DNA of 18,184 nucleotides from NCBI GenBank assembly GCA_958419975.1, contig CATZIG010000018.1, forward strand, positions 1-18,184. The letters run 5' to 3'. The notes beneath the pieces were generated by a model. It saw only the letters and a program-made list of their open reading frames with translations. It had not been told where the DNA came from and searched no databases. This document shows, in pieces, positions 15,519 through 18,184 of the stretch. The DNA comes from an uncultured Collinsella sp. (GTDB taxonomy: Bacteria; Actinomycetota; Coriobacteriia; Coriobacteriales; Coriobacteriaceae). Within the stretch, counting starts at the first letter, position 1. Each line of letters opens with the position of its first letter. The position numbers and the translations under genes are program-made.

Positions 15519-16085
15519 ATGAATGAGATTTCCAACATACATGCGTTTGAGGACGAGGATTTTCTGCGCGCCTGCTTTGTGTGGGGGATGGCAGTGCTTG
15601 GCGCATTTGCCGTGTGCCTGGTGCCGGTGTTTATGCTGCTGGGCGGGCCCGCAGACTTGGATGTGGCGGACGCGGGCGGCTGGACGGCGGTTTTGGGCTG
15701 GATAGTCGGCTTGGCTGCGGTTTCGGTGGCGTCATTTGCCGTGCACGAGCTGGTGCACGGTGTGTTATTTAAGCTTCTGGCGCCTGCGGGCGCGAAGGTG
15801 ACCTTTGGGGCGAATCGCGAGACGGCGATGATCTATGCCTGCGCCGAGGGCGTGGTCTATTCGCGCCGGCGGTACGTGGCAGTTTGCCTGGCGCCGACGG
15901 TTGTTGTGACGGCGGCGTTTGCCCTGGGGTTTGCGTTTTCGGGCTATCCGCTGATGTGCTACCTGGCGGCCGGCTTGCATTTGTCGGGCTGTGTGGGCGA
16001 CTGGTATTACGTGCGGACCATCCTGCGCGACCGCCGCATTGTCGCCTGCGAGGACACGTCCTTTGGCGTGCGCTTTTTCGGGTGA
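15519..16085 (+). CDS. DUF3267 (putative zincin) membrane metallopeptidase-like protein
   Basis: This 188-residue protein starts at ATG 15519 with a weak ribosome site. It has four or five hydrophobic segments (about 20-41, 55-75, 110-135, 137-155). The second ends directly in the zinc-protease motif HELVH (H76, E77, H80), followed by a hydrophobic strand. A later HLSGCVGDWYYV element (~154-165) matches the conserved His/Asp region that supplies the third ligand in DUF3267 and M50-like proteins. The active site would lie in or at the membrane. The substrate is unknown; members are often grouped with intramembrane site-2-type proteases without direct proof. It is followed ten bases later by queH, and the two are probably co-transcribed with no obvious functional link. 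Confidence 0.85.
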   Translation: MNEISNIHAFEDEDFLRACFVWGMAVLGAFAVCLVPVFMLLGGPADLDVADAGGWTAVLGWIVGLAAVSVASFAVHELVHGVLFKLLAPAGAKVTFGANRETAMIYACAEGVVYSRRRYVAVCLAPTVVVTAAFALGFAFSGYPLMCYLAAGLHLSGCVGDWYYVRTILRDRRIVACEDTSFGVRFFG

Positions 16086-16095
16086 GGAGATGTTG

Positions 16096-16671
16096 ATGAA
16101 GCCGTTGTTGTTGCACGCTTGCTGCGCGCCGTGCTCGCTTGAGCCGGTCCGCCTGCTGCGCGAGGAAGGGTTTGAGCCCACGATTTGCTGGACCAACCCC
16201 AATATTCAGCCGCACGATGAATGGCAGCGTCGCCTGGACGAGCTGCGCCGGTGGTGTGCCGATGGCGACATCGAGCTTATCGAGGCGGGGGAGGACCGCG
16301 AGCGCTGGGAGGCCGGCGTGGCCCCGCTGGGCGCCGATCGACCTCGTCGCTGTCGCGCGTGCTATGCCCTGCGTCTGGCCGAGGCGTGTCGTGTGGCCCA
16401 GGAGCGTGGGTTTGAGTTTGTGGGTACGACGCTCGCCGTCTCGCCGTATCAGTTGTTCGAAACCTGCAATGACGTGCTTGAGCGCTTGGCGGCGGCACAT
16501 GGGCTCGTCCCGGTCATTCGCGATTTTCGCCCGTATTACCCCGAGGCCACGCGTCGTTCGCGCGAGCTTGGCATGTATCGACAGAATTACTGCGGCTGCC
16601 GGTTCTCGGCCGTCGAGGCGGCCATGGATCGAGCCCGCATCCGCGACGAGCGCAAAGCGTCCAAAAAGTAG
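16096..16671 (+). CDS. queH: Epoxyqueuosine reductase QueH
   Basis: QueH reduces epoxyqueuosine to queuosine at the wobble base of GUN tRNAs, the last step of Q modification, and is the non-homologous alternative to B12-dependent QueG. ATG 16096 is chosen over ATG 16090 because GAGGAG (16084-16089) then has a six-base spacing. The 191-residue protein has the full family signature: LLHACCAPCS (C9, C10, C13), NPNIQPHDEWQRR, RCRACY (C86, C89), TTLAVSPYQ, DFRPYYPE and YCGC (C166, C168), giving the cysteines for its iron-sulfur cluster and metal site. It is translationally close-coupled to the DUF3267 gene (stop 16083-16085). QueH needs no cobalamin, which fits an organism that must scavenge B12 (inference). 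No other Q-pathway gene is nearby. Confidence 0.95.
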   Translation: MKPLLLHACCAPCSLEPVRLLREEGFEPTICWTNPNIQPHDEWQRRLDELRRWCADGDIELIEAGEDRERWEAGVAPLGADRPRRCRACYALRLAEACRVAQERGFEFVGTTLAVSPYQLFETCNDVLERLAAAHGLVPVIRDFRPYYPEATRRSRELGMYRQNYCGCRFSAVEAAMDRARIRDERKASKK

Positions 16672-16731
16672 TTCATTTGGGCTGGGGCTTTGAGCTGTCT
16701 GTGCGGTACGGTCGTTTTTGGGAAAGTCGAT

Positions 16732-17388
16732 TTAATTAAGCGTGTGATCGTGGCTCGCTTGATACCAAACGACGACTCCTATGATTCTAATCCTCCGTTT
16801 GTTAAACATCAGATCCGGACTTGCTGTTGCATATGAATGGGACGACAGCACAATCATGTCGTTTCCTTCTGCAAATCGCCTAATTACCGGTGTTTTACCG
16901 TCTGCGAGCGCCAATACAGCACAGCCGTTCCAAGGCTTTGCGGTGGTATCGACAAGTAGTAAGCTGCCGGGAGGGTAAATGCGGGACATTTCGTCACCTT
17001 TGATTTTAACGAAAACGCTATGTGGGTGACGCTTGGCTACGTCTACAGGCGCGCAAGCATTTTGTTGGCTGTGCGTGATGCGGCGCTTTTGAGAATCGAT
17101 ATCGATGACGGGAAATGCGCCCTCCATTTCGTGGATAGCAGGGTCTTCGTCGGTGACGATTCTTTTATTTGCGAGCTTTACGGCCAAACCGTTTTCCTCG
17201 CCAACAAGTTCATCGCGGGTGCAACCGAAGAGCGCTTGTAACTTTTCAATATGGCGCTCACGGGGGGCATACCGACTTTTTTCCCAACGACAAACGGTCT
17301 CTTTAGATACCCCCAACATCTCTGCAAGTTGCGCCTGACCAAGATGCTCCATGGTGCGGAGTTTACGAATATTTGCCCCGAAGCCCAT
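16732..17388 (-). CDS. XRE-family repressor with degenerate S24 (LexA/CI-like) C-terminal domain
   Basis: ATG 17388 gives 218 residues. It begins two bases after the stop of the upstream deiminase gene, with AGAGG upstream; the longer ATG at 17421 has no ribosome site. Residues 4-62 are a helix-turn-helix of the XRE type (QLAEMLGVSKETVCRWEKSR as recognition region). Residues ~122-212 match the S24 peptidase-like fold (VFVKIKGDEM, PPGSLLLVD, VIRRF, IIGVVVWYQ). The positions of the catalytic dyad are changed: GDSM reads GDE133M, and the usual Lys in V-K-R reads R170. Self-cleavage is therefore unlikely, so the C-terminal domain would serve in dimerisation or ligand sensing (inference). It probably regulates its own operon with the deiminase. 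Its AT content is higher than that of the rest of the window. Confidence 0.9.
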   Translation of the reverse strand: MGFGANIRKLRTMEHLGQAQLAEMLGVSKETVCRWEKSRYAPRERHIEKLQALFGCTRDELVGEENGLAVKLANKRIVTDEDPAIHEMEGAFPVIDIDSQKRRITHSQQNACAPVDVAKRHPHSVFVKIKGDEMSRIYPPGSLLLVDTTAKPWNGCAVLALADGKTPVIRRFAEGNDMIVLSSHSYATASPDLMFNKRRIRIIGVVVWYQASHDHTLN

Positions 17389-17390
17389 GG

Positions 17391-18184
17391 CTATAGATCC
17401 TCTCGCCACAGAGGGAGGCATAGACAGTTTGTGCCACCATAGCCTTTGGTGAGCTCGTCAATGGATAACGGGAATAATTCCATTCCTGCTTTCTCAAGCG
17501 CTTCGTTGGTCCAAACGTTTTCTTCATATACGCATAGTTTTCCTGGCGAGAGCGCAAGGATAGACGTTGCGTTGTTCCGGCGCTCTCTTTCGTAGGCGGT
17601 TTGATTCCCGCCTCCGCAGTCAATTACTTTTATTGGTTCGCAACAGGCTGCAGAGAGTATTTCCGGAATCGTGCGATCGATAGGAGTGATCGTAAGGCCC
17701 TTTCCGGATCGTTTTAGTTGAATGCTGTATGCATCAACGGCATTGCATATCTCACGATCGATGAGGAACGCGTCGTGATCAATTCTACTTATGAACGTAT
17801 CGAGGTGGATACGCAGCCCGTCAGATGGGACTCGAATCGCAATTAGCTCGGTGGTCTGGAATTTATTTGAGGTCAGGAGCTCTTTGGCAAGTGACTCGAC
17901 GGCGGCGGGTTCAGTTCGGTCAGAGATTCCAACTAATAATGTCTTAGCACTGATAACAAGAATGTCTCCGCCTTCGATATGGTAACTACTCCTGTTCAAA
18001 TCACATACCGGGGTTTCTCCCATGATCTTGTGGTGGGTGAATATCTGCCGGTATAAGGCGACCTCACGATCACGCTCAGGCCAATACATATGATTTAGGA
18101 TGATGCCGTCTCCGACTACCACAGCAGGATCACGAGTGAAAAAAAGCGTGTTGAGGGGATTGACCAAGAGCGAGGCGGGGTCAA
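17391..18184 (-). CDS. Arginine deiminase-family protein, C-terminal part (5' end outside window)
   Basis: The frame is open to the window edge; the TTG at 18167 is internal, as the conserved PL.N..FTRDP core straddles it. Visible family hallmarks of the guanidino-modifying superfamily are FTRDP (catalytic Asp), MYWPERDRE, IEGGD (Glu/Asp), HLDTFISRIDHD (catalytic His and Asp), ERERR, and the C-terminal GGTNCLCLP, whose first Cys aligns with the nucleophile. From FTRDP to the end is ~245 residues, the same as in true ArcA (total ~410). Arginine deiminase converts arginine to citrulline and ammonia. The usual Arg just before the catalytic Cys (R-C-M) is Asn here (N-C-L), so substrate preference could differ. 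It is first in an operon with the XRE/S24 repressor; no arcB or arcC is visible. Confidence 0.85.
   Translation of the reverse strand, partial: DPASLLVNPLNTLFFTRDPAVVVGDGIILNHMYWPERDREVALYRQIFTHHKIMGETPVCDLNRSSYHIEGGDILVISAKTLLVGISDRTEPAAVESLAKELLTSNKFQTTELIAIRVPSDGLRIHLDTFISRIDHDAFLIDREICNAVDAYSIQLKRSGKGLTITPIDRTIPEILSAACCEPIKVIDCGGGNQTAYERERRNNATSILALSPGKLCVYEENVWTNEALEKAGMELFPLSIDELTKGYGGTNCLCLPLWREDL

Noticed and set aside
16672..16731. Terminator between convergent queH and the repressor gene
   Set aside because: The 60-base gap has a T5 run but no clear stem before it.
1..18184. tRNA genes, rRNA, CRISPR arrays, insertion sequences
   Set aside because: Reading all intergenic stretches on both strands showed no cloverleaf, no spaced direct repeats of CRISPR type, and no transposase or terminal inverted repeats.

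Overview
The window looks like a chromosomal segment of a high-GC, Gram-positive gut actinobacterium of the class Coriobacteriia, most likely Collinsella or a close relative. This is an inference from the gene content (class III fructose-1,6-bisphosphatase, DegV, paired GtrA proteins, a B12-riboswitch-controlled DUF4430 surface protein, QueH) and from GC content. No 16S rRNA or other definitive marker is present. There are 15 protein-coding genes, two of them cut by the window edges, plus one cobalamin riboswitch and several stem-loop terminators. I saw no tRNA, rRNA, CRISPR array or insertion sequence.

Layout. 1-1014 (+) is the C-terminal part of a UbiB/AarF-type atypical kinase. 1128-1310 is a cobalamin riboswitch. 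It sits ahead of a two-gene operon (1365-6126, +) that encodes a very large secreted protein with four DUF4430 (transcobalamin-beta-like) domains, a beta-propeller and an InlB-type repeat, then a smaller membrane-anchored DUF4430 protein. The operon ends at a strong terminator (6147-6186). 6286-9303 (-) reads fbp, then gtrA-like, then gtrA-like. A 320-base divergent spacer rich in TGGTAAA motifs and inverted repeats separates fbp from a DegV-family gene (9624-10514, +). A shared hairpin at 10556-10583 lies between degV and an unrecognised TIM-barrel-like protein (10595-11686, -). A 56-residue membrane protein (11878-12048, +) converges on an RsmB/NOP2/Sun rRNA methyltransferase (12073-13176, -), which follows a methionyl-tRNA-synthetase-like gene (13236-15386, -). 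Divergent from that is a DUF3267 zincin-like membrane protein coupled to queH (15519-16671, +). The right end (16732-18184, -) is distinctly more AT-rich and carries an arginine-deiminase-family gene followed two bases later by an XRE/S24-type repressor that lacks the usual Ser/Lys proteolytic residues.

How the parts fit. The most interesting unit is the riboswitch operon. A B12-sensing RNA directly precedes surface proteins built from domains related to the cobalamin-contacting beta domain of animal transcobalamin/intrinsic factor. This suggests an extracellular B12-capture system made when B12 is scarce. That function is an inference. The other genes are mostly housekeeping: gluconeogenesis, lipid or glycan membrane functions, tRNA and rRNA modification. 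The edge module (deiminase plus repressor) looks like a separately acquired, self-regulated unit.
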